Shown piece by piece: positions 54,605-63,070 of a stretch of DNA of 64,000 nt (the first letter of the stretch is position 1; each line of letters opens with the position of its first letter). The DNA comes from Oscillospiraceae bacterium. Lineage in GTDB: Bacteria; Bacillota; Clostridia; Oscillospirales; CAG-272. Position numbers and translations under genes: made by a program. The notes under the pieces are model-generated. The model saw only the letters and a program-made list of their open reading frames with translations, was not told the origin of the DNA and made no database searches. The stretch covers positions 26,840 through 90,839 of the forward strand of contig SVTQ01000003.1 in assembly GCA_015063695.1 (NCBI GenBank). The letters run 5' to 3'.

Positions 54605-55987
54605 TCAAATTCCCATCAAGAGTTTTTTTATCATTATAATGTCACGGGACGTAATTTCCCCGTCACCGTTCATATCTGCATTTCTAATGGAAATTTCGGT
54701 AATATCTTCCGAGCCTGCAAGGAATTTTTTCAGGAGCAGCGAATCTTTTACGGTCAGATCCAGATCACCGTTTGTATCGCCGTTTGCAGGATATCCGCTG
54801 TTTATAATAACGTGTATCTCGTGACCGAGACGGATAATGGAACGGGAATAGCTTCCTGAGATTCCGATGTCAACGGCAATATCGTACATAGAGGAACCGA
54901 GCTCGTTTACGAATTCATCAATATCACCCGTGTAGTAAATTCTTGAATAACCGCCGCAGCTTAGAATGGATTCAGTGACTGTCGTTTGGTCAAAAGTCTC
55001 ACATTCCCAGCCCTTTTTCTTGAAATAGTTGTTTTTGGTAGCCGTGCAATCGGGAAGATAAGGGGCGATGTCCGTATCAGGCGTGTGATCTTCAAATAAC
55101 TGCTCTGAGGTTACGTTGAAATAAGAATAGAATATAAGCTCCGTTGTGTCGCCCTGGTCGTCCCACGTAATATCGGTGTAATACCATTCACCGTCAAGAA
55201 AAACGATATTCCAGGCGTGAAGAGCAGTTTCCGTCGTTCCGGGTATATAGCTTGAACCCGTAACCGTCCATGCAGGAATTCCAAGGGACGTGAGAAGGAG
55301 CTGATAGGCTCTGGAATATCCCGCACATACTGCTTTTTTCTCTACCAAAGCACCGTAAGCCGTCTGGTCGAGGTCCGTTGCAACGTATTCAACGTCCATA
55401 GCAAGCCTGTCATGCAGATACTTGGATATCTTGTAGTCGGACTTGCTTTCAAGATTAAAGGCAAAGTTTGAAACAGCCTTGTTCAGCTTATCCGTTGCAG
55501 CTTCTGCATCGGAAGCGGTCATAACGTACTCAGGGGCAATATAGGATATGTATGAACCCATAAAGCTCGTTGCATAAGAGCATGAGGAGCCGGTCCAGAA
55601 GTATTCGGGATAGTCGTTCAGAACTATGTTGTATACCGTGAGGAATTCGTTTTTGTTTATCTTTGCGCCGTAATTTGAAAGATAGATCTTAGAATTCAGT
55701 GACTCGATGCCGCTTGCTATCAGCTCATAAGCCGCAAGAAGATTATCTGAGTTTGCCATCTGAGAAATAATAAGCTTTCCGTAACGTGAGTATTCTTCGG
55801 TCACCTCCGTGTCAAGAACTTGCACAGCCATGGGAAGGGCAGAAGCCCCGTACCTGAACTCAGCTACGTCCACTGTTTCTATCTCTGTAAAAATTATCTC
55901 TTCAAGAGCGTAAGCGTCCGTGGCAAGAATGGGACAGAGAAGTATCAAACAAAGTAAAAAGGAAGCTGTTCTGAGAAGCTTTTTCAT
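54605..55987 (-). CDS. Secreted transglutaminase-like protein with C-terminal dockerin
   Basis: 460 residues with signal peptide (about 1-27, cleavage after DAYA). The transglutaminase/protease-like core has the catalytic Cys in KKAVCAGYSRAY, His in LHAWNIVF and Asp in YYTDITWDD, all intact (residues about 215-280). The last 65 residues are a type I dockerin: GDTNGDLDLTVKDSLLLKKFL and ADMNGDGEITSRDIIMIKKLL. The same attachment system as the Cys-rich protein at 3093. A protease or crosslinking role on the cell surface is possible. Confidence 0.92.
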   Translation of the reverse strand: MKKLLRTASFLLCLILLCPILATDAYALEEIIFTEIETVDVAEFRYGASALPMAVQVLDTEVTEEYSRYGKLIISQMANSDNLLAAYELIASGIESLNSKIYLSNYGAKINKNEFLTVYNIVLNDYPEYFWTGSSCSYATSFMGSYISYIAPEYVMTASDAEAATDKLNKAVSNFAFNLESKSDYKISKYLHDRLAMDVEYVATDLDQTAYGALVEKKAVCAGYSRAYQLLLTSLGIPAWTVTGSSYIPGTTETALHAWNIVFLDGEWYYTDITWDDQGDTTELIFYSYFNVTSEQLFEDHTPDTDIAPYLPDCTATKNNYFKKKGWECETFDQTTVTESILSCGGYSRIYYTGDIDEFVNELGSSMYDIAVDIGISGSYSRSIIRLGHEIHVIINSGYPANGDTNGDLDLTVKDSLLLKKFLAGSEDITEISIRNADMNGDGEITSRDIIMIKKLLMGI

Positions 55988-56001
55988 AATTTTATCCTCG
56001 C

Positions 56002-56556
56002 TTAAAGCATATTTTCATCATATACCGCGCGCTCGCCGCCGATAAACTTTGGACGAACTCTCGCGGCAATAACGAGTGCGTTTCCTATCTTGTTGTTCTC
56101 AAGTCTTACGGGAACGGCAACCTTTTTTAGATGCATTCCGATAAGAGTGAAACCGATGTCAATTCCCGCATCAGCTTTAATTTCTTCAAGAGCCACGGGA
56201 TCTTTGAAAGTTTCGTAAGCCGCCGTCGAAAAAGAACCGCCTGCTTTCGGCATGGGACGGACGTTCACGTACTCAGCATAAGGAAATGCCGCCTTCTCGG
56301 TTATTACAGCGCGGTTAAGATGCTCACAGCACTGAGCGGCAATAAAGATGTCAAGCGGCTTTGTAACGCTTAAAATGCCGTCAAGAACGGCGCGAGCCGC
56401 CTCGGGAGAAGAGAACGTTCCTATTCTTTCGCCCACTATCTCGCTTGAGGAGCATCCGACGACAAGAATGTTTCCTTTAGTGAGCTTCGCTTTTTCGATT
56501 ATTTCAGACGCAACGGCGGCACTCTGCGCAAACAGAGCTTCATAGCTTATATTCAT
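56002..56556 (-). CDS. UPF0340 (YwlG/TIGR01440) family protein
   Basis: 184 residues from ATG 56556 (ACAGGT upstream). Conserved family stretches are VVGCSSSEIVGERIGTFSS and AAQCCEHLNRA, and VNVRPMPKAGGSF. Function unknown; a nucleotide- or amidotransferase-like fold has been suggested for the family. Soluble, no membrane segment. Confidence 0.9.
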   Translation of the reverse strand: MNISYEALFAQSAAVASEIIEKAKLTKGNILVVGCSSSEIVGERIGTFSSPEAARAVLDGILSVTKPLDIFIAAQCCEHLNRAVITEKAAFPYAEYVNVRPMPKAGGSFSTAAYETFKDPVALEEIKADAGIDIGFTLIGMHLKKVAVPVRLENNKIGNALVIAARVRPKFIGGERAVYDENML

Positions 56557-56600
56557 AATTTCATACCTGTAAAATTTATTTTCGTATTTCAAAAAAGGAC

Positions 56601-56629
56601 TTGCAAAATCCTTTTTAATGTGTTATACT
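56601..56629 (+). promoter_or_regulatory. SigA-type promoter for tRNA-Val
   Basis: TTGCAA (56601-56606), 17 bases, TATACT (56624-56629), 20 bases before the mature tRNA start. Confidence 0.82.
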
Positions 56630-56649
56630 ACCTAAGCAATAAAACACGT

Positions 56650-56726
56650 GAAGGTGTAGCTCAGCTGGTTAGAGTATCTGCTTGACATGCAGGGGGTCGG
56701 TGGTTCGAATCCACTCATCTTCACCA
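56650..56726 (+). tRNA. tRNA-Val (anticodon GAC), CCA encoded
   Basis: 77 bases. Acceptor GAAGGTG/CATCTTC (one G-T pair), D stem GCTC/GAGT, anticodon stem CTGC/GCAG with loop TTGACAT giving GAC, T arm GGTGG-TTCGAAT-CCACT, discriminator A, then CCA. It reads GUC/GUU valine codons. Confidence 0.95.
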
Positions 56727-56759
56727 AAACGACAGGTTCTGCGGAGCTTGTCGTTTTTT
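56727..56759 (+). terminator. Terminator of tRNA-Val
   Basis: AAACGACA and TGTCGTTT arms with an 8-12 base loop, then TTTT. Its end overlaps the stop codon of the phosphatase gene on the other strand. Confidence 0.85.
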
Positions 56760-57216
56760 ACTTGATCTCTTTAAGCAAGCACTCACAGCCCTCATAAATA
56801 TCTCTGAAAGCTATATCAAATCTGTCAGTATACCAAGGGTCGGAAACGTCTCCGCCGCGAGGTGTGTATTCCATAAGCTTTCTTATTTTGTTTTCGGGGT
56901 CACCGCCTAAAATTCGGTGCATGTTTCTTATGTTTGCGCTGTCCATGCCGATAAAAAGGTCGTATTCTTCGTAATCCTCCTTTTTAAGCTGAACAGCTCT
57001 TTTTCCGTCGGCGGAAAGACCGTGACGTGCAAGCTCCGCCTTGGCGGGGGGATAAACGGGATTACCCACACCGCGCCATATCTCCTCAGTGCTTGTGGCG
57101 CTAGATGAAACGGAAACCTCATGGGAAAGACCGTGCTTTTTAAGTAAATCCCTCATAATAAATTCCGCCATGGGACTTCTGCAGATATTCCCGTGACAAA
57201 CGAACATTATTCTCAT
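56758..57216 (-). CDS. Low-molecular-weight protein-tyrosine phosphatase
   Basis: 152 residues from ATG 57216, chosen because the protein then starts right at the P-loop strand MRIMFVCHGNICRSPMAE; the longer frame upstream is not family-like. The signature CxGNxCRS is CHGNICRS, and the general acid Asp is in VSDPWYTDRFD. The arginine and proximal aromatic residues are as in bacterial LMW-PTPs of regulatory type. No tyrosine kinase gene is in the window. Confidence 0.92.
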   Translation of the reverse strand: MRIMFVCHGNICRSPMAEFIMRDLLKKHGLSHEVSVSSSATSTEEIWRGVGNPVYPPAKAELARHGLSADGKRAVQLKKEDYEEYDLFIGMDSANIRNMHRILGGDPENKIRKLMEYTPRGGDVSDPWYTDRFDIAFRDIYEGCECLLKEIK

Positions 57217-57308
57217 ATCTGTTACCATTTTGAAACAGCAGACCATTTTCAGTCTGCTGTCTTTTATATTCAACGTAGAAACAATACAAACGGCCAACTT
57301 CAATCGTT

Positions 57309-57332
57309 GTAGGGGCGAGCATCGCTCGTCCG
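57309..57332 (+). repeat. REP element (CGAGC subtype)
   Basis: GTAG plus GGGCGAGC-ATC-GCTCGTCC, preceded by CGGCCAACTT, between the phosphatase and the acyltransferase-like gene. Confidence 0.85.
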
Positions 57333-57352
57333 TTCTACCGTTTCACCGTTTC

Positions 57353-58246
57353 TTATAAAGTGTAAACGAAATATCCTGCCGCCTCGCCTATAGGCTCCTT
57401 ATTAATGAGAAGCTGTTTGTAGACCTTCTGAAGGGACGTGTTTTCGGGGAGATTTTCGGGCACTCCGTCATATTCCTTGATGGGGAAAATACGCCAGATG
57501 TCCTCCTCGGAATATTCACCAACGCGGAAGATCTTAAAGCGCTTTGCAAATTTAACTATCTTTGAGTTTTCGGGAAGCTTATCCATGTGGCAAGGATGAA
57601 GCATCCAGCTGTCGCAGTGGAAAACTATCTTGTCCTTGCCGTAAAGCTTGCCGTAGTATTCTGCCGCCTGTCTGAGAGAAGCATCGACCTCCTCGTCGGA
57701 AAGGGGAGCACTTTTATCGGAGGGGATGTGAATGTTTACGATATCATCGCCCTGCTTGATCGAAAGCTCTTCGTCCTCAATGTCAAAATAGCAGGTGTAG
57801 CTCTCATACTGAAGTCTGCCGAAGGCGGCACGGTTGCCGAAGTACCAACGGGCAAACCAGTTTACAAAGGTGCCTACAACGCCGTAACGAACCTTGCATT
57901 CCTCATTCTTGAAGGTAAAGTCCTTCATGGAGCGAACCCAGACCTCTCTTGAAAATCCGTTCTTTTCAAAGAAGGGATATGAGTATGCCGCCATCGCCAG
58001 ATGGAACATAAGCCCGTCGGTCAGCTTGTTGGTGCAGACCTCTTCAAGAACCTTTTCATATTCACCCATATAGGTGAAATAGTCAAGCCACGCGCCGTTT
58101 TTATAGTTCTCAATGAAGGGATGAACCTTCTGTACAGCCGCGGGACTTGTCATGACCGTATCAAATGAGTTTATAAGTATCTTTTTATCCTCTTCGGGAA
58201 ATCCTAAAAGGTCGATAAATTCGATATAATCCTGTCTCATTTCCAT
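57353..58246 (-). CDS. Acyltransferase-like protein with GNAT C-terminal domain (DUF5596-like)
   Basis: 297 residues. I recognise it as the 'acyltransferase domain-containing' family of gut Clostridia: FIDLLGFPEEDKK at the start, an all-helical N half with TDGLMFHLAMAAYSYPFF, RYGVVGTFVNWFARWYFGN, and a GNAT-like C half with VNIHIPSDKSAPLSDEEVDASL. Activity untested as far as I know. Its ATG shares one base with the oxidoreductase stop (TGATG), so the three genes down from 60045 form one operon. Confidence 0.8.
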   Translation of the reverse strand: MEMRQDYIEFIDLLGFPEEDKKILINSFDTVMTSPAAVQKVHPFIENYKNGAWLDYFTYMGEYEKVLEEVCTNKLTDGLMFHLAMAAYSYPFFEKNGFSREVWVRSMKDFTFKNEECKVRYGVVGTFVNWFARWYFGNRAAFGRLQYESYTCYFDIEDEELSIKQGDDIVNIHIPSDKSAPLSDEEVDASLRQAAEYYGKLYGKDKIVFHCDSWMLHPCHMDKLPENSKIVKFAKRFKIFRVGEYSEEDIWRIFPIKEYDGVPENLPENTSLQKVYKQLLINKEPIGEAAGYFVYTL

Positions 58247-59223
58247 CAGAGCTTCGTTGCCTCGCTCATAAGCTTTTCGCAGAATTCAATGGAAGCCTTA
58301 GAGCTTTCGGGAAGAGCCATCTCGGGCTTCTTTCCGTTTTCAACGCAACTGATGAAGTACGCCAGCTCACGGGAATAACCGTCAACGCTTTCAACGGTCA
58401 CGCCGTCAATGGCAATTTCGGGAGAATTCCATTCGAGGCTTACTTCCTGTCCGTTTTCCTTGATTGCTTCACCCTCGGCAGATATAACGCCGTTTTCGAA
58501 TATAGCGGTATAGCCTGCATTGAAGGGAAGAGCCGTTGTGAACCAACCGCCTTCAACGAAGATGGAAAGTCCGTCGTATTTCATGTTGGTGGAGATGAAC
58601 TCGGTTTCGTTCTTCCAAGTGTAGTGAACGCTGTCATGCTTTTCGGGAAGTCCGAAGGTCCACTGAATAAAGTCAAAATCGTGGATAGCGAGGTCAATGA
58701 CTGCGCCGCCGCTTCTCTCGGGCTTCTTCATCCAGTCCTCTGCGCTCCACGTGGGAACGGGGCTGAGTCTCTTGGCAGTATACTTTATGAGCTTTCCGAG
58801 CCTGCCGGTCTCAATAGTGTTCTTAAGATAAGCGTAAGGTGTCATAAATCTTACCACCTGTGCTATCATAAGAGCCTTACCGTACTTTTCGGAAGCTTCT
58901 ATCATCTTCTGACAGTCAGCGGAGTTCAGCGCCATGGGCTTTTCGCAGATAACGTGGCAGCCCATCTCGAAAGCTTTAATGGTAAGCTCTGCATGTGTGT
59001 CTGTGGGAGTTACGATGTCAACAAAATCGGGCTTTTCCTTTTCGATAAGCTCCACCATGTTGTCGTAAACGGGAATATCAAGGCCCCAGTCGCGGACTGT
59101 ATTCTGAGCAACTTCTATATTTATATCGCAAAGAGCGATGATCTTTGCATCTTTAACGGGATTATAACAAGCGAGATGGTTTCTTCCCATTCCGCCGATA
59201 CCGATTATAGCACCTCTCAGCAT
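58246..59223 (-). CDS. Gfo/Idh/MocA-family oxidoreductase
   Basis: 325 residues. Rossmann start LRGAIIGIGGMGRNHL, then DIVTPTDTHAELTIKAF and CEKPMALN; C-terminal domain with GGAVIDLAIHDFDFIQW. Expected to oxidise or reduce a sugar or inositol with NAD(P). The ribosome binding site GGAGG lies in the end of the isomerase gene. It is only distantly similar to the family member at 20861. Confidence 0.92.
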   Translation of the reverse strand: MLRGAIIGIGGMGRNHLACYNPVKDAKIIALCDINIEVAQNTVRDWGLDIPVYDNMVELIEKEKPDFVDIVTPTDTHAELTIKAFEMGCHVICEKPMALNSADCQKMIEASEKYGKALMIAQVVRFMTPYAYLKNTIETGRLGKLIKYTAKRLSPVPTWSAEDWMKKPERSGGAVIDLAIHDFDFIQWTFGLPEKHDSVHYTWKNETEFISTNMKYDGLSIFVEGGWFTTALPFNAGYTAIFENGVISAEGEAIKENGQEVSLEWNSPEIAIDGVTVESVDGYSRELAYFISCVENGKKPEMALPESSKASIEFCEKLMSEATKL

Positions 59224-60045
59224 TTATATTTCCTCCATGATCTTTTCGAAATGATCCTTTGCGTGAAGAATGTCCCTTATCTGTTCTTCCCCTGCTATCT
59301 CACGTTCAATGATGATGTTTCCGTCAAAGCCGTGAGCCTTAAGACCGGAAAGGAGAGCCTTAAAGTCAACTTTACCGTCACCTATCTTCATTTCGTAGCC
59401 GAGCTCATTACCGCCTGTGGGGTAAACACCGTCCTTGCCGTGTATCTCCATAACGTATTTTCCGAAAACGTCAAGAGCGTCAACGGGATTTGCCTTGCCG
59501 TACATAATAAGGTTTGCAGGGTCAAGGTTGATGCCGAGGTTGCCCGTGCCCACGGTTTCGATCGTACGCAGAAGTGTAACGGGAGTTTCCTGACCTGTTT
59601 CAAAAAGAAGCTCCTGACCGTTTGCCTTGCAGTATTCAGCTACTTCGCGGATAGCTTCAACAACTTCATTGAAAAGGGGATTTGAAGGATTTTCGGGAAG
59701 AAATCCCATGTGAGTAATTACTCTGTCAACTCCTATCCATTTTGCAAAATCGCTGCCGACCTTAAGGTCGTAAATTCTGTCTTTTCTGTACTGCTCAGGA
59801 ACGAGACCTAAAGTGTCGGGGCCTTCAGTAAAGTTCCATGCAGTGGGGCCGCGCCAACCGCGCCAGACTGCGGAAACAGTGATGCCTTCCTTTTCAGCCT
59901 CAGCCTTAACGTCCTTTGCAAGCTCTTCCGTCAGAACAGCAGAGTCATCCCAACAGTTGAACTGACAAACGGAAATTCCGTATTCACGAAGTCTTTTAAA
60001 TTCCTCTTTGTAATTGTGAAGAGGAACAATAACACCAATATTCAT
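59224..60045 (-). CDS. Sugar phosphate isomerase/epimerase (xylose isomerase-like TIM barrel)
   Basis: 273 residues from ATG 60045 (GAGG 6 bases upstream). AP-endonuclease-2-type barrel with metal ligands in LLFETGQETP, GINLDPANLIMYG, EIHGKDG and NIIIEREIAGEE. Such enzymes often act with Gfo/Idh partners in epimerising or keto-sugar pathways, as the next gene suggests. First gene of the operon. Confidence 0.9.
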   Translation of the reverse strand: MNIGVIVPLHNYKEEFKRLREYGISVCQFNCWDDSAVLTEELAKDVKAEAEKEGITVSAVWRGWRGPTAWNFTEGPDTLGLVPEQYRKDRIYDLKVGSDFAKWIGVDRVITHMGFLPENPSNPLFNEVVEAIREVAEYCKANGQELLFETGQETPVTLLRTIETVGTGNLGINLDPANLIMYGKANPVDALDVFGKYVMEIHGKDGVYPTGGNELGYEMKIGDGKVDFKALLSGLKAHGFDGNIIIEREIAGEEQIRDILHAKDHFEKIMEEI

Positions 60046-60078
60046 TTCATACCTCACCTATTTTAAATATCTGAATTA

Positions 60079-60107
60079 ATAATAACATTTATATTATACA
60101 GTGTCAA
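60079..60107 (-). promoter_or_regulatory. Probable SigA promoter for the isomerase operon
   Basis: On the minus strand TTGACA (60102-60107), 17 bases, TATTAT (60079-60084). A TATAAT at 60093-60098 is an alternative -10 with a poor -35. Confidence 0.6.
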
Positions 60108-60153
60108 TAAATTTTAGTTAAATTATTTAATAAATACGCATGTGTAACTTTTA

Positions 60154-60184
60154 TAAAGAAAAGGCAGGAAAAACTTCCTGCCTT
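60154..60184 (-). terminator. Terminator of the PlsC-like gene
   Basis: On the minus strand AAGGCAGGAA, loop GTTT, TTCCTGCCTT, then TTCTTTAT; it starts 6 bases after the stop codon. Confidence 0.85.
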
Positions 60185-60189
60185 GAATT

Positions 60190-61461
60190 TTAGTTTCTTG
60201 CTGACTTTTTTGGAGTTTCCCTCAGCGCCTTTTCGTAAAGTATCTCCGTCGCAAATGCAAGCTTTGTAATAACGTTATCCTTTGTGGGGTAACAGTAGAA
60301 GGAGTCGTTTTCGGTGGAGATATCAACGCAGTCAAAGGGCTTGATATAACAGTAGTCATACTCAACGTGGAGACTGTTTGTCTGAAGAGGCGTTCTGTTT
60401 ATCCTGTAGTCCCTGCCGTTGTAGAAGCCTTCAACGGTAAAGCCGCACTCGGGATCATGGGTAAGCCTTCCTTTTCCGAGATATTCAAATCTCCAACAGC
60501 GGGGCATGGAGTAAATGTCAACGTCGTCACAGAAGGAGTATTCGCCGTTTTCGATCTGTTTTCTGACCTGCTCGCGCTCCCACATAAACCAGTCGGGAAT
60601 ATGGTCAAATTCGGTCTCACCCTCAAGAGCGCGAAGGTAGCCGTCCTCTTGCCACTCCCAACGCTTGCCGCATTCCGTACAGAATATCTCAGTGCCTTTT
60701 GATGCCATCTTTGACTCTGCCATGCAGTGTGGACACTGATAAAGTATCTTGTGAAGCCCTTCGGCGCGGAATTTTTCCTTTATGAGAATACCGTTATCCT
60801 TCTGATATCTGTAATCGTCATAAGCGAATTCAGCGCGGATAACGTCGTTTATCTCCTCGGGGCTCATATCCTTAAGCTGCTCAGCAGTGAGGACCTGCTT
60901 CATAACGGTGTGCATAGGAACGCGTCTTTTGTTTCTGAAGTTCCAGAAGGGAGAGTGGAGATGGTTTCCGTGGTGGATAACGACCACAACGGGAGCTCCC
61001 GCTCTCTTGACAAGTCTGCCGAGGGACTCGGGAAGATATGACGTAACTCCTGCAGGAGAATATCTTGCCTCGGGGTACATGGAGAGAACGTCGCCGCGTC
61101 TGATAACTTTGTAGATGGACTTTATAAGGTGCATGTCCATTGTAAACTTTCTTGTGCAGATAGCGCCGATAAGCTCAAGAAGCCAGGGGCGGCGGTAATA
61201 TCCGTCAATGCTTACAACGTTGTTTACTCTGTGCATGCCCGTACCCATGGCGGCAAGCTCAAAGTCGATAAAATACATGTGGTTGCTGAGCATCATGTAA
61301 GGGGGCTTGAGACCCTCCATATTTATCTTCTCGACCTTCCACTTCTTGCCGATAAGCATTATCCTCGAGAGAAGCCATATAAGCCCCGTTATGAAAAGAG
61401 GCTGTCTGATGGGATATTTTGCAGTCTTGTATCTCTTCTGATTTTTGTAATTTACGTCCAT
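60190..61461 (-). CDS. PlsC-like 1-acyl-glycerol-3-phosphate acyltransferase with C-terminal zinc-ribbon extension
   Basis: 423 residues from ATG 61461; a TTG at 61476 is possible, since neither has a strong ribosome binding site. The acyltransferase core carries NHMYFID (HX4D) and MYPEARYSP. About residues 225-265 add a treble-clef-like zinc ribbon, CPHC...CTECG, unusual for PlsC, followed by about 150 residues of unknown beta-rich sequence. One N-terminal membrane stretch. Acyl transfer to a glycolipid or phospholipid is likely, but the acceptor is unknown. Confidence 0.85.
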   Translation of the reverse strand: MDVNYKNQKRYKTAKYPIRQPLFITGLIWLLSRIMLIGKKWKVEKINMEGLKPPYMMLSNHMYFIDFELAAMGTGMHRVNNVVSIDGYYRRPWLLELIGAICTRKFTMDMHLIKSIYKVIRRGDVLSMYPEARYSPAGVTSYLPESLGRLVKRAGAPVVVVIHHGNHLHSPFWNFRNKRRVPMHTVMKQVLTAEQLKDMSPEEINDVIRAEFAYDDYRYQKDNGILIKEKFRAEGLHKILYQCPHCMAESKMASKGTEIFCTECGKRWEWQEDGYLRALEGETEFDHIPDWFMWEREQVRKQIENGEYSFCDDVDIYSMPRCWRFEYLGKGRLTHDPECGFTVEGFYNGRDYRINRTPLQTNSLHVEYDYCYIKPFDCVDISTENDSFYCYPTKDNVITKLAFATEILYEKALRETPKKSARN

Positions 61462-61496
61462 AATTCTCGTTGCCAAACGGCAGCTTTCTTAAGATT

Positions 61497-62918
61497 TTAT
61501 TTTGCAGTGCCGAACACCGTGAAGTTAATAAGGCCCGGCTCAATGTTTTCGGGATGGGAAGTAATTTTTAGTCTGACCTCTGTGGCAATAACGCTCTCAA
61601 GAGGCAGATAGTCGATGCACATATCTGTTTTGTTGTCGGACTTGTCAAGAACGCATATCCATTCTCCGTCCTTGTCAAGAGCTTCGATCTTGTAACCGAA
61701 GGGGCCGGGAAGATATCCCTTTTTGATATCAAGCCCAACGTCGCGCCAAATAAGACGGACAGATGCTGTTCTGAAGCCCACCTCGCCCAATTTGACAGTA
61801 AGTGTAGGTTCAGGGTCATCGCTTGACGGTTGCCACCAGGTTATCATGCTGTCGTCAACGGCGTAAAGGGAGTCTCGTCCCGGGGCTTCCGATGAAGAGT
61901 GACAGCTTTTTCTCTGAGTGAGAGGAATAAGTCCTGCGCCGTTTCCGAGGTGGGGAGCTTTATTATATCCGGGGGCGAGCTGAGGAATTTCGGTTGCCTC
62001 TGTGGGTATAATATTCCCGTTTTCGTCAAAACCTATGGGGTCAAAGCCAATTCTTCTTTCAAAATTTCCGCCATAACACATACAGCAGGTGTAAAATGCC
62101 CAAAGCGTGCCGTTCGGTCCGTCAACAAGACATCCGTGACCGGGGCCTCGGACAAGACCGTACCGCTTTGAAATAAAAGGGCTTGTCTCCATGTATTCAA
62201 AAGGACCCAGCGGACTTTTACTCTTGTATGCACCCATAGCGTAGGTTATCCATTCCGTTCCGGGCGCACAGTAGGTGAGGTAATACGTATCTCCGCGCTT
62301 GTACATCCACGCGCCCTCTATCCAACTGTATGACGGGTCTTCATTGAAGTCACCCATTCGCTCCCACTCATGGTTTTCCGTGTCGTAGGAGAACATAACG
62401 GAAGGCTCCGAGAGAAGCTTTGTGGGACAGTCGGTATCAAGCTCAACACCTTTTATATCGCCGCCGCATCCGAAATAAAAATAAAGGCGGCCGTCATCAT
62501 CGGAAAAAAGCATCGGGTCGTCAACGTATATGTACTCGCCCGAAGGGAGCGTAAAATCTCCCACCCTCTCAAAAGGCCCGTCGGGAGTGTCGGAAACAAA
62601 GAGGGAAGTACTGCAGGCAGTCAGATAAAACCTGCCCTTGTGCTTTACCACCGTCGGCGCATAGCCGCAGTCGTAAGGCTCCATTCTCCTGTGCTCCCAG
62701 TGAATAAAATCTTCGGTGATATAAACCATACCGCAGGAGGGATAAAGATACCACTTTCCGTCCTCGTAAATAACCGTCGGGTCGGCAGTCTCTCTGTAAT
62801 CACACCTGTGACTGAAGGACTCTTCATAGCACTTCCTGCCGATGGGATAATCGGGCAAAGGAATGGGATTGCAGTAGGTCTTTTCGGGTGAAACAGAAAA
62901 CTCAATTCTTTCAGCCAT
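61497..62918 (-). CDS. Glycoside hydrolase family 43 protein with C-terminal discoidin-like domain
   Basis: 473 residues, no signal peptide, GGAGGGG before the ATG. Five-bladed propeller with the catalytic triad in ETADPTVIYEDGKWYLY (Asp base), YVDDPMLFSDDDG (Asp) and SWIEGAWMYKRG (Glu acid). The last 130 residues resemble an F5/8-type sheet domain. Probably an intracellular arabinosidase or xylosidase acting on imported oligosaccharides, which fits a dockerin-bearing fibre degrader. It is followed by the PlsC-like gene. Confidence 0.92.
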   Translation of the reverse strand: MAERIEFSVSPEKTYCNPIPLPDYPIGRKCYEESFSHRCDYRETADPTVIYEDGKWYLYPSCGMVYITEDFIHWEHRRMEPYDCGYAPTVVKHKGRFYLTACSTSLFVSDTPDGPFERVGDFTLPSGEYIYVDDPMLFSDDDGRLYFYFGCGGDIKGVELDTDCPTKLLSEPSVMFSYDTENHEWERMGDFNEDPSYSWIEGAWMYKRGDTYYLTYCAPGTEWITYAMGAYKSKSPLGPFEYMETSPFISKRYGLVRGPGHGCLVDGPNGTLWAFYTCCMCYGGNFERRIGFDPIGFDENGNIIPTEATEIPQLAPGYNKAPHLGNGAGLIPLTQRKSCHSSSEAPGRDSLYAVDDSMITWWQPSSDDPEPTLTVKLGEVGFRTASVRLIWRDVGLDIKKGYLPGPFGYKIEALDKDGEWICVLDKSDNKTDMCIDYLPLESVIATEVRLKITSHPENIEPGLINFTVFGTAK

Positions 62919-62970
62919 ACACCCCTCCGTGACAAAAAATAATCGATAAAATAATCTTATACTAAACTAT

Positions 62971-62999
62971 AGTATAACATAAAAATTAGTTAAAATCAA
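62971..62999 (-). promoter_or_regulatory. SigA-type promoter for GH43
   Basis: On the minus strand TTGATT (62994-62999), 17 bases, TATACT (62971-62976). The -10 is part of a small palindrome ACTATAGT, a possible operator. Confidence 0.7.
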
Positions 63000-63017
63000 C
63001 ATTTCCCCGAAGATTAG

Positions 63018-63056
63018 AAAAAGTAAGCCCCAAGCTATCGCGGGACAGCCTGGGGC
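63018..63056 (-). terminator. Terminator downstream of the surface-protein remnant
   Basis: On the minus strand GCCCCAGGCT...AGCTTGGGGC with a 10-base loop, then TTACTTTTT. Confidence 0.8.
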
Positions 63057-63070
63057 ACCTTTATTGGAGT

